From: Bradyrhizobium sp. NAS80.1
GTDB taxonomy: Bacteria; Pseudomonadota; Alphaproteobacteria; Rhizobiales; Xanthobacteraceae
DNA: 64,000 nt
Assembly: GCF_001908205.1 (NCBI RefSeq)
Contig: NZ_LGHL01000085.1
Location: forward strand, 21,814-85,813
Reading direction: 5' to 3'
The notes below the pieces were generated by a model. It was not told the DNA's origin, ran no database searches, and was given only the letters and a program-made list of their open reading frames with translations. Each line of letters opens with the position of its first letter. Within the stretch, counting starts at the first letter, position 1. Shown in pieces: positions 49,825-59,547 of the stretch. The position numbers and the translations under genes were made by a program.

Positions 49825-51753
49825 TCAGGCGAGCTTGACCGTCTCGGTCTTGGCGTCCTTGCCGAGGGCTTCGAACACCTTGGCGACGATGCCCTTGGCG
49901 TCGAGGCCGGCGCGGGCGTACATCGCGTTCGGCGTGTCGTGGTCCTGGAACACGTCGGGCAGCACCATCGAGCGGAACTTGACCATGCCGCTGTCGAGCA
50001 CGCCCTGATCGGTCAGGAACTGCGCGACATGCGAGCCGAAGCCGCCGACCGAGCCTTCCTCGATCGTGATCAGGATCTCGTGGTCACGGGCGAGCTTCAG
50101 CACCAGCTCGGTGTCCAGCGGCTTCATGAAGCGCGCGTCCGCGATCGTGGTCGAAAGGCCATGGGCTGCGAGCTCGTCGGCCGCTTTCTCGCATTCGGCG
50201 AGGCGCGTGCCGAAGGAGAGCAGGGCGATCTTGCTGCCCTGGCGGATCACGCGGCCCTTGCCGATCTCGAGCGGAATGCCGACTTCGGGCATCTCGACAC
50301 CGCGGCCTTCGCCGCGCGGATAGCGCAGTGAGCTCGGACGGTCGTCGATCGCGACCTGGGTCGCCACCATGTGCACGAGCTCGGCTTCGTCGGCCGCCGC
50401 CATGATCACCATGTTCGGCAGACAGCCGAGATAGGCGTTGTCGAACGAGCCGGCATGGGTCGCGCCGTCGGCGCCGACAAGGCCGGCACGGTCGATGGCG
50501 AAGCGGACCGGCAGGTTCTGGATCGCGACGTCATGCACGATCTGGTCGTAGCCGCGCTGCAGGAAGGTCGAGTAGATCGCGCAGAACGGCTTGTAGCCTT
50601 CGGTCGCAAGACCGGCGGCGAACGTCACCGCGTGCTGCTCGGCGATGCCGACGTCGAAGGTGCGGTCCGGGAACGCCTTGTTGAAGATGTCGACGCCGGT
50701 GCCGGACGGCATTGCCGCGGTGATGGCGACGATCTTGTCGTCCTTCTGCGCTTCCTTGACGAGGCTCTGGCCGAACACGTTCTGGTAGGCCGGCGCATTC
50801 GGCTTGGCCTTGGCCTGGGTGCCGGTCGCGACGTCGAACTTGACGACTGCATGGTACTTGTCGGCGGAAGCTTCCGCCGGGCCATAGCCCTTGCCCTTCT
50901 GCGTCACGACATGGACCAGGATCGGGCCGGTCTCCATGTCGCGCACGTTCTTCAGCACGGGCAGCAGATGGTCGAGGTTATGGCCGTCGATCGGGCCGAC
51001 GTAATAGAAGCCGAGCTCTTCGAACAGCGTACCGCCGTCCATCATGAAGCCGCGGGAATATTCCTCGACGCGATTGGCGCGGTTGGCGATAATCTTGGGC
51101 AGACGCTTGTTGATCTGCTTGGCCGCATCGCGCAGCGTGCGGTAGGTCTTGCCGGAGTAGAGCCGCGACAGATACGCGCTCATCGCGCCGACCGGCGGCG
51201 CAATCGACATGTCGTTGTCGTTGAGGATGACAATCAGGCGCGAGTTCATCGCACCCGCGTTGTTCATGGCCTCATAGGCCATGCCTGCCGACATCGCGCC
51301 GTCACCGATCACAGCGATAACGTTGTTCTTGCCGCCGGAGAGGTCGCGCGCCACGGCCATGCCGAGGCCGGCTGAGATCGAGGTCGAGGAATGCGCTGCG
51401 CCGAACGGATCGTAATCGCTCTCGCTGCGCTTGGTGAAGCCGGACAGGCCGCCGCCGGTGCGCAGCGTGCGGATGCGGTCGCGCCGGCCGGTGAGGATCT
51501 TGTGCGGATAGGCCTGGTGGCCGACGTCCCAGATCAGCCGGTCGCGCGGCGTGTCGAAGACGTAATGGATCGCGGTGGTGAGCTCGACCACGCCGAGACC
51601 TGCCCCGAAGTGACCGCCGGTCACAGAGACGGCATCGATGGTCTCCTGCCGCAGCTCGTCGGCGACCTGGCGAACCTGCTCGATGTTGAGCTTGCGCAGG
51701 TCATCCGGCGTCTGGATGGTGTCAAGAAGCGGCGTTTTACTGTATGCGTTCAC
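49825..51753 (-). CDS. dxs: 1-deoxy-D-xylulose-5-phosphate synthase
   Basis: 642 residues from GTG at 51753 (VNAYSKTPLLDTIQTPDDLR), matching the usual length. Thiamine diphosphate and metal binding: GDGAMSAGMAYEAMNNAGAM; catalytic His region TGGHFGAGLGVVEL and DVGHQAYPHKILTGR; transketolase middle domain GIAEQHAVTFAAGLA and DRAGLVGADGATHAGSFD. It condenses pyruvate and glyceraldehyde 3-phosphate, the first step of the MEP isoprenoid pathway. xseB lies about 590 nt upstream on the same strand. Confidence 0.96.
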   Translation of the reverse strand: MNAYSKTPLLDTIQTPDDLRKLNIEQVRQVADELRQETIDAVSVTGGHFGAGLGVVELTTAIHYVFDTPRDRLIWDVGHQAYPHKILTGRRDRIRTLRTGGGLSGFTKRSESDYDPFGAAHSSTSISAGLGMAVARDLSGGKNNVIAVIGDGAMSAGMAYEAMNNAGAMNSRLIVILNDNDMSIAPPVGAMSAYLSRLYSGKTYRTLRDAAKQINKRLPKIIANRANRVEEYSRGFMMDGGTLFEELGFYYVGPIDGHNLDHLLPVLKNVRDMETGPILVHVVTQKGKGYGPAEASADKYHAVVKFDVATGTQAKAKPNAPAYQNVFGQSLVKEAQKDDKIVAITAAMPSGTGVDIFNKAFPDRTFDVGIAEQHAVTFAAGLATEGYKPFCAIYSTFLQRGYDQIVHDVAIQNLPVRFAIDRAGLVGADGATHAGSFDNAYLGCLPNMVIMAAADEAELVHMVATQVAIDDRPSSLRYPRGEGRGVEMPEVGIPLEIGKGRVIRQGSKIALLSFGTRLAECEKAADELAAHGLSTTIADARFMKPLDTELVLKLARDHEILITIEEGSVGGFGSHVAQFLTDQGVLDSGMVKFRSMVLPDVFQDHDTPNAMYARAGLDAKGIVAKVFEALGKDAKTETVKLA

Positions 51754-52344
51754 GGCGATTTCCAATTTGTCAGCGCCGGAAGGTCGTTCCGGTGCGCGAT
51801 GGGTTTGCACAATATCGGCGCAGCGCGAGTCCTTAAACCGTCGGAGCCACCTGCATGGGGCAAAGCCCCGTCTTCAAGCTTAGGTGAGCTTAAGTACGCT
51901 CCGGTTCAGTCTCTGTGATCCCTGTCACTTAGATCGGCTTCGTCCGTCCCAGCCAATTTCATTAGCAGTTTGAAGCGCTTGTCGTAGGTATCTCTGCCCA
52001 CGCAAGGCTTACAAAAAGCCACACTCTGCGCAGCTTTACACCAAAGCTTCGCCCAAAGCCAACCCGCCGGACCGATAACGGGCATGCAGCTGCAACCAGC
52101 GGGCCAGATTGGTTAATCGTGGCGTCGCCGGAAGGGTTCCAGTCTTGCCCGGCTCCTCCGCAGGGTTTTGGGCGAGAGGGAGGGCCGTTTTGGCCGGATT
52201 CGCGCGGCTGAAAGGCCGCCACACCGAAATTCTCGGATCTTCGCGCCCGGTCACCCGGCCCCGATGAACGGAACAGCGGCGTGCGATTATGCAAAAATTG
52301 CAGGCTGTCGATGCCCGAAACGGGCGGCTTTGAAGGCCCGACCC
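51754..52344. other. Long intergenic region between xseB and dxs
   Basis: About 590 nt on the dxs promoter side. Short inverse repeats are present (for example GGGGCAAAGCCCC at about 51855 and AAGCTTAGGTGAGCTTAAG just after). No ORF with a supporting signal. The dxs promoter should lie here, so dxs is probably transcribed separately from xseB. Confidence 0.45.
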
Positions 52345-52596
52345 TTACTGCACGTCGAGCGGCGCGGTTCCGGCGGCCTGGCCGCTGGCATCGGTGGTGA
52401 TCTTGTCGACGCGCGCCTCGGCCTGGCGCAGCAGCTCCTCGCAGCGGCGCTTCAGGGCTTCGCCGCGCTCGTAGATCGTCACGGACTCTTCGAGCGGCAC
52501 CTTGCCGTCCTCGAGCCGCTTCACGATCGTCTCGAGTTCCTCGATCGCGCGCTCGAAAGTGAGCCTGGAGACGTCGACTTGGGTGTTTTCGGCCAT
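52345..52596 (-). CDS. xseB: Exodeoxyribonuclease VII small subunit
   Basis: 83 residues, normal length. Characteristic VSRLTFERAIEELETIVKRL, EDGKVPLEESVTIYERGEAL and KRRCEELLRQAEARVD (two-helix hairpin that binds XseA). It supports a single-strand exonuclease. The gene order HDAC-like, xseB, dxs is common in alphaproteobacteria. Confidence 0.95.
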   Translation of the reverse strand: MAENTQVDVSRLTFERAIEELETIVKRLEDGKVPLEESVTIYERGEALKRRCEELLRQAEARVDKITTDASGQAAGTAPLDVQ

Positions 52597-52662
52597 ATCC
52601 GTTTCCGATTGCCCGGTTCGCTTTTCTCGACGAGAAAACAGGGCGCAATGTGGCGGGTGTCG

Positions 52663-53592
52663 TCAGGCGCCCATCAGGGCGCCGACATGCGCCGTAACAG
52701 ATTCTTTCAGTCCTTGCAGGTCATAGCCCCCCTCGAGCACCGAAACAACGCGGCCCCCGGCGGTCTTGTCGGCAAGATCCATCAACTTGCGCGTCACCCA
52801 GGCGTAGTCCTCCGCGCGCAGGTTCAGCGAGGCCAGCGGATCGCGGTAATGCGCATCGAAGCCCGCGGAGATGATGACAAGCTCGGGGCTGAACTTCGTC
52901 AGTTGCGGCAGGATCAGGTCCTCGAACGCGGAGCGGAATTCCGGCCCGCCGTCCTCTGAGGCGAGCGGCGCGTTGACGATGGTGTCGTGGTCGCCGCGCT
53001 CGCTGCGTGCGCCGGTGCCCGGAAACAGCGGCATCTGATGGGTCGAGCAGTACATCACCGTCGGGTCCGACCAGAAGATGTCCTGCGTGCCGTTGCCGTG
53101 ATGCACGTCGAAATCGACGATGGCCGCACGTTTGATGCCGTATTTGCGCTGCGCGTGGCGCGCGGCGATCGCGACATTGTCGAAGAAGCAGAAGCCCATC
53201 GGCTTGCCGATCTCGGCGTGATGGCCGGGCGGGCGCACCGCGACGAAGGCGTTGCGATGCTCGCCCGCCATCACCGCTTCGGTCGCCGCGATAGCGCCGC
53301 CGACGCCGCGCATCACCGCTTCCCACGTGCCCGGCGACATCGAGGTGTCGCCGTCGATATAGATCTGTCCGCTGGTCGGCGCGATGTGACGCAGTTCGGT
53401 GACGTAATGCTCGTTGTGGCACAGCGTGACGAGATCGAGATCGCCCTCCGGCGCCTGGTCGCGCACCAGATACTGGAAGCGCTCATGCGACAGCGCTTCC
53501 TCCACCGCGCGCAGGCGATCCGGCCGCTCGGGATGTCCCGGCGGCGTGACATGGTCGAGGCAGGCCTTGTGGGAGAGGAGAAGCGTGCTCAT
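52663..53592 (-). CDS. Histone-deacetylase-family protein
   Basis: 309 residues from the ATG at 53592 (MSTLLLSHKACLDHVTPPGH), after GTGAGG. Zinc-deacetylase motifs are intact: RPPGHHAEIGKPMGFCFFDN (His pair), VDFDVHHGNGTQDIFW with the metal Asp/His, and IISAGFDAHYRDPLASL. Bacterial relatives remove acetyl groups from polyamines, acetoin-pathway proteins or other small molecules. It precedes xseB by 66 nt on the same strand. Confidence 0.92.
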   Translation of the reverse strand: MSTLLLSHKACLDHVTPPGHPERPDRLRAVEEALSHERFQYLVRDQAPEGDLDLVTLCHNEHYVTELRHIAPTSGQIYIDGDTSMSPGTWEAVMRGVGGAIAATEAVMAGEHRNAFVAVRPPGHHAEIGKPMGFCFFDNVAIAARHAQRKYGIKRAAIVDFDVHHGNGTQDIFWSDPTVMYCSTHQMPLFPGTGARSERGDHDTIVNAPLASEDGGPEFRSAFEDLILPQLTKFSPELVIISAGFDAHYRDPLASLNLRAEDYAWVTRKLMDLADKTAGGRVVSVLEGGYDLQGLKESVTAHVGALMGA

Positions 53593-53722
53593 CAGGTCGG
53601 CCTCACAGGGAACGGGCTCTTGACGTCGCTTGGCGCATCCGGCGCCAAAACGCAAACCCAATCTATGCGCTTGGATGGGAATGGCAAAGGGACTGTCCCG
53701 TTCCGGCCCCGTTTGATCCGGA

Positions 53723-55381
53723 TCAATTCACGCGCAGGATGCGGTTCGGTGGCAGTGGACCGATCGGTCCGTGCGCCCGGAAGAACGCGAACAACGCGTC
53801 CGCGTCGTAGCCGCCATATAGCGGCGCCGTGCCCTGTTTGGCGACCGTGAAACCGTCGCCGCCGACCGCGAGGTAATCGTTGAAAGTGACGCGGTAGCCG
53901 CTTCCAGGCTCGAGCGGCCCGCCGTTGAGCGTCATCTTGTCGGCGATGACGCGTTCGCCGAATGGCTTCGACGCGTCCCAGGTATAGCTGAACCCGTTCG
54001 ACACCTGGAGGATCCGCGGCCGCTTCGGGTCGAGCCATTGCTGCTCCAGCATGTCCTTGAGCTGGCTGCCTGTGAGCGTCATGGTGACGAGGCGGTTGCG
54101 GAACGGCTGGCTCGCGAACACGTCGCCGAAGGACACTGCACCGTTCTCCTTCGGAACGATATCGGTGCGAATGCCGCCGGGATTGGTGAGTGCGATAACG
54201 GCGCTGCCGTCCTTGGCGTCCTTGGTCGCGGCAAGCTGCGCATCCGCAATGACGTCGCCGAGCGCGCTTTCGCCCGCTTCGTTTGGGACGCGCGACAGCG
54301 TCTGCGTCACCGATCCGGCCGGTCGATTGGCAATCGGCGCGGAGACCTTGTCGTAGGCCTCGATCAGCGCGGTCTGCTCGGGGTCCTTCGCCAGCGAGGC
54401 GTTGGCGACGATGACGTTCTCGCCCCTGGCGCCGACGATGTCACGCGTTACCGGATCGAGCTTGAGATCGATCGCCGTGACCAGCGTGCCGTATTTGTCG
54501 CCGCTGGTGACGAGCCGCCCGTCGATATCGCAAACATAGGCGCGGTGGGTGTGTCCGCTGACGACGACGTCGACGGCGGGGTCGAATCTCTTCACGATGT
54601 CGACGATCGGCCCCGTAATCCCCGGGCATTCATTGTAGTCGCCGGTTGGCTCGCCACCCTGATGGATGAGCACGACGATCGCTTCGACGCCACGCGTCTT
54701 CAGCTGCGGCACCAGCGCGTTCACCGTCTCGGCTTCGTCGCGGAATTCGAGGCCGGCGATACCGGCGGGCGAGACGATGCCGGCGGTTTCCTTCAAGGTC
54801 AGCCCGATGAAGGCGACGGGGATGCCGTCGAACTCCCGGATCTCATGGGGCGGCAGCACGCTCTTGCCGGTCGCCGTCTCGATGGTGGAAGCGGCGAGAT
54901 AGCGGAATCTGGCGCCGGTGAAGGGGTACGGTCCCTGGCAGCCGTCGACCGGATGGCAGCCGCCATTCTGCATCCGCAGCAGCTCGGTCTTGCCCTCGTC
55001 GAATTCGTGATTGCCGACCGAAGTGATCGCAAGCCCCATCATCGAGAGCGACTCGATCGAGGGCTCGTCGTGAAACATCGCCGACAGGAACGGGCTCGCC
55101 CCGATCAGGTCGCCGGCGGCAACGAAGATCGTGTTCTTGTGCCCCTCGCGCAGCTGCTTCACCAGTGTCGCCATGTACTCGGCCCCGCCGGCTGCCACCG
55201 TTACTTTCTTGGTCTTGTCCTCGGGGTCGCCGATCCGGATACCGCCCGGCGGCGGGCGCAGATTGCCGTGGAAATCGTTGATCGCGAGGATGCGCAGCTC
55301 GACGGGAGCGGTCGTCTGGGCAAAGGCGGGGAGGGTGGCGAGTGCCAAGGTGAAGGCGGTCAGGCGGAGAAGGTGTCGCAT
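53723..55381 (-). CDS. Bifunctional 5'-nucleotidase / metallophosphatase, exported
   Basis: 552 residues. Signal peptide MRHLLRLTAFTLALATLPAF cleaved near AQT. Metallophosphatase motifs: ILAINDFHGNL, AAGDLIGASPF, GNHEFDEGKTELL, VLIHQGGE and VVSGHTHRAYVC. The C-terminal 5'-nucleotidase domain has ALTNPGGIRTDI, FGDVFASQPF and YTWDASKPFGERV. It hydrolyses extracellular nucleotides in the periplasm for salvage. It stands alone, with a family B repeat just upstream of its start. Confidence 0.92.
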   Translation of the reverse strand: MRHLLRLTAFTLALATLPAFAQTTAPVELRILAINDFHGNLRPPPGGIRIGDPEDKTKKVTVAAGGAEYMATLVKQLREGHKNTIFVAAGDLIGASPFLSAMFHDEPSIESLSMMGLAITSVGNHEFDEGKTELLRMQNGGCHPVDGCQGPYPFTGARFRYLAASTIETATGKSVLPPHEIREFDGIPVAFIGLTLKETAGIVSPAGIAGLEFRDEAETVNALVPQLKTRGVEAIVVLIHQGGEPTGDYNECPGITGPIVDIVKRFDPAVDVVVSGHTHRAYVCDIDGRLVTSGDKYGTLVTAIDLKLDPVTRDIVGARGENVIVANASLAKDPEQTALIEAYDKVSAPIANRPAGSVTQTLSRVPNEAGESALGDVIADAQLAATKDAKDGSAVIALTNPGGIRTDIVPKENGAVSFGDVFASQPFRNRLVTMTLTGSQLKDMLEQQWLDPKRPRILQVSNGFSYTWDASKPFGERVIADKMTLNGGPLEPGSGYRVTFNDYLAVGGDGFTVAKQGTAPLYGGYDADALFAFFRAHGPIGPLPPNRILRVN

Positions 55382-55435
55382 GGAACAAGACTAGTCGTTC
55401 CGCGCGAAGATTTCACGAAGCTTGTTTTCGTATCC

Positions 55436-55561
55436 GTCATTCCGGGGCGCGACGAAGTCTCGAGCCCGGAATCCAGTGGGCCACAGGGTTGGTGGATGAA
55501 TCGATTCTCCGATGCGCAATTGCGCATCATAGTTCGCGCTTCGTGCGCCCCGAAATGACGG
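55436..55561. repeat. Dispersed repeat, family B (second copy)
   Basis: Begins CGTCATTCCGGGGCG, contains CGAGCCCGGAATCCA, GGATGAATCGATTCTC and GCGCAATTGCGCATCATA, and ends CCCCGAAATGACGG. It is a near copy of 22864-22990 in the same orientation. The first and last parts are inverse complements. Confidence 0.8.
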
Positions 55562-55586
55562 CGGTGGACTGACGCTGCCTAGCGCA

Positions 55587-56342
55587 TCACCGCTTTTTCC
55601 TGTTCGCAAATGCGTTGAACGCGGCGATGGCTTCGCCCGATTTCAATCGCTCGCCGAACAGATGGACTTCCTGGTCGATACGTCGGGTCAACTCCTCCGG
55701 CGAGGCGCGCAGCAACTTGCGCGAGGTTGCGACGGCCTCGGCGGGCAGCCGGCAGATCTCGCGCGCCACCTTGCGTGCCTCGACCTCGGTATGTCCCGGC
55801 GAGACCACGGTGTTGACGAAGCCCGCCGCGTGCGCCTCCGCGGCGGTGAAGGTCCGTCCCATCACCAGCATCGCAAAGGCGCGCTGGTAGCCCATCGCAT
55901 TCGGCATCAAGAGGCTGCCGGCGCCGACCGGCACGAGGCCGAGATGGATATAGGGTGCGGAAAAGGTCGCAGCGTTCGAGGCGAGCACGTAGTCGCAGTG
56001 GAACAGCATCACGGTGCCTATGCCGATCGACGCGCCGTCGACCGCCGCGATGATCGGCTTGACGTTGAGGGCGAGCGAATAGAGAAACTTGGCGCCGTCC
56101 GACAATGTCTCGGAATTCGGCTCGGCCTGCATGAAATCGTCGATGTCGTCGCCGGCGGTGAACACGCCGGAGCCGCCGGTGATGATCATGCAGCGGATGT
56201 CGGGATTGTTCTGCGCGGTGTCGATCGCGCGGCTCATCTCCCGATACATGTCCTGTGTGATCGCGTTCTTCTTGCCCGGGCGGCGCAGGGTGATCACGCG
56301 CGTTCCGCGCTCTTCGGTGACGACGATATTGCCATTCGGCAT
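55587..56342 (-). CDS. Enoyl-CoA hydratase/isomerase family protein
   Basis: 251 residues, crotonase fold. Oxyanion-hole segment GGSGVFTAGDDIDDFM, then AAVDGASIGIGTVMLFHCD, FSAPYIHLGLVPVGAGS and LVMGRTFTAAEAHAAGFVNT. The second catalytic Glu of true hydratases (usually E in the GLVPE loop) is not obvious; the stretch reads GLVPVGAGS. It may therefore be an isomerase or another crotonase. The ATG is preceded by a weak GGGGG segment. Confidence 0.87.
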   Translation of the reverse strand: MPNGNIVVTEERGTRVITLRRPGKKNAITQDMYREMSRAIDTAQNNPDIRCMIITGGSGVFTAGDDIDDFMQAEPNSETLSDGAKFLYSLALNVKPIIAAVDGASIGIGTVMLFHCDYVLASNAATFSAPYIHLGLVPVGAGSLLMPNAMGYQRAFAMLVMGRTFTAAEAHAAGFVNTVVSPGHTEVEARKVAREICRLPAEAVATSRKLLRASPEELTRRIDQEVHLFGERLKSGEAIAAFNAFANRKKR

Positions 56343-56533
56343 AAGGACCCCCTGCGTTCGCCGCGACGCTTGCCGTGGGCGAGTCTCGCAAGGCTGAGCC
56401 TACATGATCTTGCAGGCGTGCCAATCCGCTCGCTCCTCCGTTTCGATGACGATGCCCCTGATCCCGGCGCATGGCGCCGCCGCCACGGCGTATTCTGTTC
56501 GTTCTGGTTCAGAGCACGAGCCCGCTCCGGCGC

Positions 56534-56722
56534 AAGATCGGCCGCACGGCCTGCGCCGCCGCGATGGGGCCGGGCATGTCAATCAGCGGTATCGTCGGCC
56601 TCTTGCGCGGCCTCACCGGCAACTACACGACGGCGTTTGCGCTCTGCGTCGCGCTCGATCTCGTGGCGACGGAGATCGTGCTGTGGTGGCCGCGGAGGCG
56701 TGCGAAGCTTGCAGCGTCGTAG
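56534..56722 (+). pseudogene. C-terminal fragment of an MFS transporter
   Basis: The frame encodes MSISGIVGLLRGLTGNYTTA, then FALCVALDLVATEIVLWWPR and a basic tail with a stop at 56720-56722. This is a typical last transmembrane helix pair of a major facilitator protein. Nothing upstream to 56343 supplies the other ten helices in any frame, so the gene appears to be a decayed remnant. Confidence 0.45.
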
Positions 56723-56747
56723 CCCTGTCAACCCGGATTACCAGCTC

Positions 56748-56879
56748 GTGCCCCGGACGCAGCGCAGCGCTAAGCGGTGCGCTGCAGAGCCGGGGCCCAT
56801 CTTGCCACGATCAATCGTTTTGGCATGGGTCCCGGCTCTGCGCAGCAATGCTACGCGTTGCAGCGCGTCCGGGACACAC
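56748..56879. repeat. Long inverted repeat (family C)
   Basis: CCCCGGACGCAGCGCAGCG near the left end is matched by CGCAGCG/CGTTGCAGCGCGTCC near the right, and GAGCCGGGGCCCAT is answered by ATGGGTCCCGGCTC around a central loop. It could fold as one large hairpin after the MFS fragment and before the end of the acyl-CoA dehydrogenase gene. Confidence 0.7.
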
Positions 56880-56885
56880 AGCCGC

Positions 56886-58664
56886 TTACCCCAACAGCAC
56901 AGCATCCGCCGCTGCGACCGACTCCGCGCTTTCCGTCACCGTGCGCTCGAGCGCGCCGGCCTGCACCGTGATGTTCTCGGCGAAGAAGCGCGCGAGCGAG
57001 ACGTAGCGCGAGGCGTCCGTGTTGCCGTCGGCCTTGGCGGCCAGCGCTTCGGAGGCCAGCATGCAGCCGCCGAGCGTGGCGCCGAACTGCTGAAGATATG
57101 GCGTCGCGCCTGCAAGCGCCTCGTTCGGCGCGGAGGCGACGCGCTCCAGAAGCCATTTGCTGGTGCGCGTCAACGCCTCCAGCGCCTCGCGCAGCTTTGT
57201 GCCCGTGGTACCGAAGCCGGGATCGTTGGAGGCTTCGACCTGTTTGACGGTTGCCGAGAGTTCGTCGAGCAGCGCCCACACCGAAGCGCCACCGTTGGCC
57301 GCGAGCTTGCGTGTGACGAGGTCGATCGCCTGGATGCCGTTGGTGCCTTCGTAGATCGCGGTGATGCGGGCGTCGCGATAGTGCTGCGCAGCGCCGGTCT
57401 CCTCGATGAAACCCATGCCGCCATGCACCTGCACGCCGAGATAGGCGACCTCGTTGCCGACGTCGGTTGAATAGGCTTTTGCCATCGGCGTCAGCAGCGC
57501 CGCGCGCGCCGCAGCATCAGCACGGACCTTGGGGTCCTGGGCGCGTATTGAGACGTCGAGCGCGACGGCGGTCGCATAGCAGATGGTGCGCGCGGCGGCG
57601 GTCTGCGCCCGCATCCGCATCAGCATGCGCTTGACGTCGGGATGGACGAAGATCGCGTCCGAACCGTCGCCTTTCTTGCCGATGGCGCGGCCCTGCTTGC
57701 GCTCCTGCGCATAAGCAAGGGCTTGCTGATAGGCGCGATCGGCGACGCCGACGCCTTCGAGACCGACGCCGAGGCGGGCCTGGTTCATCATCGTAAACAT
57801 GCAGCGCATGCCCTGGTTCTCTTCGCCGATCAGAAACCCGATGGCGCCGCCATGATCGCCCATGGTCATGGTGCAGGTTGGGGAGGCATGCATGCCGAGC
57901 TTGTGCTCGACGCCGCTCGCGAAGATGTCGTTGCGTGCGCCGAGCGAGCCGTCGGCATTGACCATGAATTTGGGAACAAGAAAGAGAGAAATTCCCTTGG
58001 TGCCGGCGGGCGCGTCCGGAAGACGCGCGAGCACGAAATGCACGATGTTGTCGGTCATGTCGTGCTCGCCATAGGTGATGAAGATCTTCGTCCCCTTGAT
58101 GCGGTAGGTGCCGTCGGCCTGCCGCTCGGCGCGGGTGCGCAGCGCGCCGACGTCGGAGCCGGCCTGCGGCTCTGTGAGCTGCATCGTGCCGGTCCACTCG
58201 CCGGAGACGAGCTTCTCGAGATAGATCGTCTTCAGCTCGTCGCTGCCATGGGCATCCAGTGCCTCGATCGCGGAGGCCGTCAGCAGCGGGCAGAGGCCGA
58301 AGGCGACGTTCGAGGCGCTCCAGATCTCGGTGCAGGCGGCGTTGATCGCGAGCGGCAGGCCCTGGCCGCCAAAATCCTCGGGGCCGGAGACCGCGTTCCA
58401 GCCGCCCTCGGTCCAGCGCTTGTAGGCGTCGGGCCAGCCCGGGGCGGTCGTGACCTTGCCTCCGTCGAGCTTGATGCCGTGCTCGTCGCCGACGTGGTTG
58501 AGCGGGGCCAGCACGTCGGTCGCGAACTTGCCGGCTTCCTCGAGTACGGCGCTGGCGATGTCGGCGTCGAAATCGCCGTAATGGCCGGCCTCCACGGCCG
58601 CCTTCAGGCCGGCGCCATGGTTGAGCGACAGCAGCATGTCAGAGATCGGCGCGCGATAGGTCAT
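56886..58664 (-). CDS. Acyl-CoA dehydrogenase (AcdA/DmdC-like, long form)
   Basis: 592 residues, the length of the subfamily with an extra C-terminal domain. Signatures: TMQLTEPQAGSDVGALRTRA, KIFITYGEHDMTDNIVHFVL, the FAD region MNQARLGVGLEGVGVADRAY and the catalytic-loop segment QVHGGMGFIEETGAAQHYRD then YEGTNGIQAIDL. It oxidises an acyl-CoA thioester with FAD and passes electrons to ETF. The closest characterised relatives act on 3-methylmercaptopropionyl-CoA or medium-chain acyl-CoAs; substrate cannot be fixed here. Confidence 0.92.
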   Translation of the reverse strand: MTYRAPISDMLLSLNHGAGLKAAVEAGHYGDFDADIASAVLEEAGKFATDVLAPLNHVGDEHGIKLDGGKVTTAPGWPDAYKRWTEGGWNAVSGPEDFGGQGLPLAINAACTEIWSASNVAFGLCPLLTASAIEALDAHGSDELKTIYLEKLVSGEWTGTMQLTEPQAGSDVGALRTRAERQADGTYRIKGTKIFITYGEHDMTDNIVHFVLARLPDAPAGTKGISLFLVPKFMVNADGSLGARNDIFASGVEHKLGMHASPTCTMTMGDHGGAIGFLIGEENQGMRCMFTMMNQARLGVGLEGVGVADRAYQQALAYAQERKQGRAIGKKGDGSDAIFVHPDVKRMLMRMRAQTAAARTICYATAVALDVSIRAQDPKVRADAAARAALLTPMAKAYSTDVGNEVAYLGVQVHGGMGFIEETGAAQHYRDARITAIYEGTNGIQAIDLVTRKLAANGGASVWALLDELSATVKQVEASNDPGFGTTGTKLREALEALTRTSKWLLERVASAPNEALAGATPYLQQFGATLGGCMLASEALAAKADGNTDASRYVSLARFFAENITVQAGALERTVTESAESVAAADAVLLG

Positions 58665-58929
58665 GGCTCACTCCCGTGGACAGGTATTGGCGCCCTACTC
58701 CCATGAAACGGGGGAGGTCTCAATGGGCGGGACGCCAGGACAGTGCCGGCCCGGAACGGGTGCCATCGCCGGGCCTGTCATCATATAATAAGGTGTGACC
58801 CGGCCGATCCCGAGACCGTGGTATTTTGCCCCTCCAGGCGGTTGAAATGCCGCTTCTCTCCCTATAGACCGGCTGCGACCAAGGGAATCTGCGGTAGCCA
58901 GTTCTTCCGCCGTTCCGTCGGTCGCCTGT

Positions 58930-59004
58930 TGGGGCGTAGCCAAGCGGTAAGGCAGCGGATTTTGATTCCGCCATTCGGAGGTTCGATCCCTCCCGCCCCA
59001 GCCA
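58930..59004 (+). tRNA. tRNA-Gln (anticodon TTG)
   Basis: Complete cloverleaf: acceptor TGGGGCG / CGCCCCA, D arm GCC...GGC, anticodon stem GCGGA / TCCGC around loop TTTTGAT (anticodon TTG), T arm GGAGG-TTCGATC-CCTCC, discriminator G and encoded CCA. Its 3' end is the integration target of the adjoining island. Confidence 0.97.
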
Positions 59005-59006
59005 GA
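58991..59006 (+). other. attL-type direct repeat at the tRNA-Gln 3' end
   Basis: TCCCGCCCCAGCCAGA, covering the T-stem 3' strand, acceptor and CCA end, recurs perfectly at 63420-63435. This is the usual footprint of a tRNA-targeting tyrosine recombinase. Confidence 0.8.
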
Positions 59007-59298
59007 AATTATTCAATTAAATCAATTACTTAGAAGGAATAGTCGACCGCCTCGGCCCGACATAATCGTAGCACGACTTGCAGTCGAAAAGCGATGGTTC
59101 GATTGCTCGCTACGCCAATCGAACCTCACAAACACATCGATGCGCGCAGCGTTGTGTGCGCGGTTTTGAATACTGCTTTCGCTCGATGTCGCTTCGCATC
59201 ACCACTGTTGGCGGCCGTGCTTTCTCGTCCGCAATTCATCGCGTGCGATCATGCGATCCAACTTCGAATGGTCTGGAAGTGACGACCTTTGCGAGACA

Positions 59299-59547
59299 TC
59301 AACTACCGCTGTTCATTTCGGCGCGCGGTTCAACGTCGGGCCAATTCTCGATGTAACGCTTGACCTCCGTGGCCATTACAAACGTGGAATGGCCATGCTT
59401 TTTGGCCTTCAACTGACCTCGCCCGATTATGCGATCCAGCGTGGCAAGTGAAATCCGCAATTCGCGAGCGGCTTCTTTGCGAGTGAAAAACGTCAACCCG
59501 GCCGATGGCACGGGTGGGGAGCGTCGCAGTTTGCGCGCGTGCGTCAT
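59299..59547 (-). CDS. Excisionase-like helix-turn-helix protein
   Basis: 82 residues from the ATG at 59547. The middle carries a MerR/Xis-type winged helix as used in AlpA and excisionases: FFTRKEAARELRISLATLDR, IIGRGQLKAKKHGHSTFVMA and TEVKRYIENW. Such proteins direct recombinases or repress neighbouring genes. It is the first gene inside the island next to attL, a normal place for an excisionase, although the integrase it would assist is missing. Confidence 0.72.
   Translation of the reverse strand: MTHARKLRRSPPVPSAGLTFFTRKEAARELRISLATLDRIIGRGQLKAKKHGHSTFVMATEVKRYIENWPDVEPRAEMNSGS

Noticed and set aside
54038..55558. A 506-codon open frame on the plus strand
   Set aside because: Antisense to the 5'-nucleotidase gene, which has complete catalytic motifs.
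55662..57470. A 602-codon open frame on the plus strand
   Set aside because: It spans two genes and the gap between them on the opposite strand and shows no domain.
58743..59033. A 96-codon plus-strand frame across the tRNA
   Set aside because: It reads through the tRNA-Gln gene and has no protein signature.
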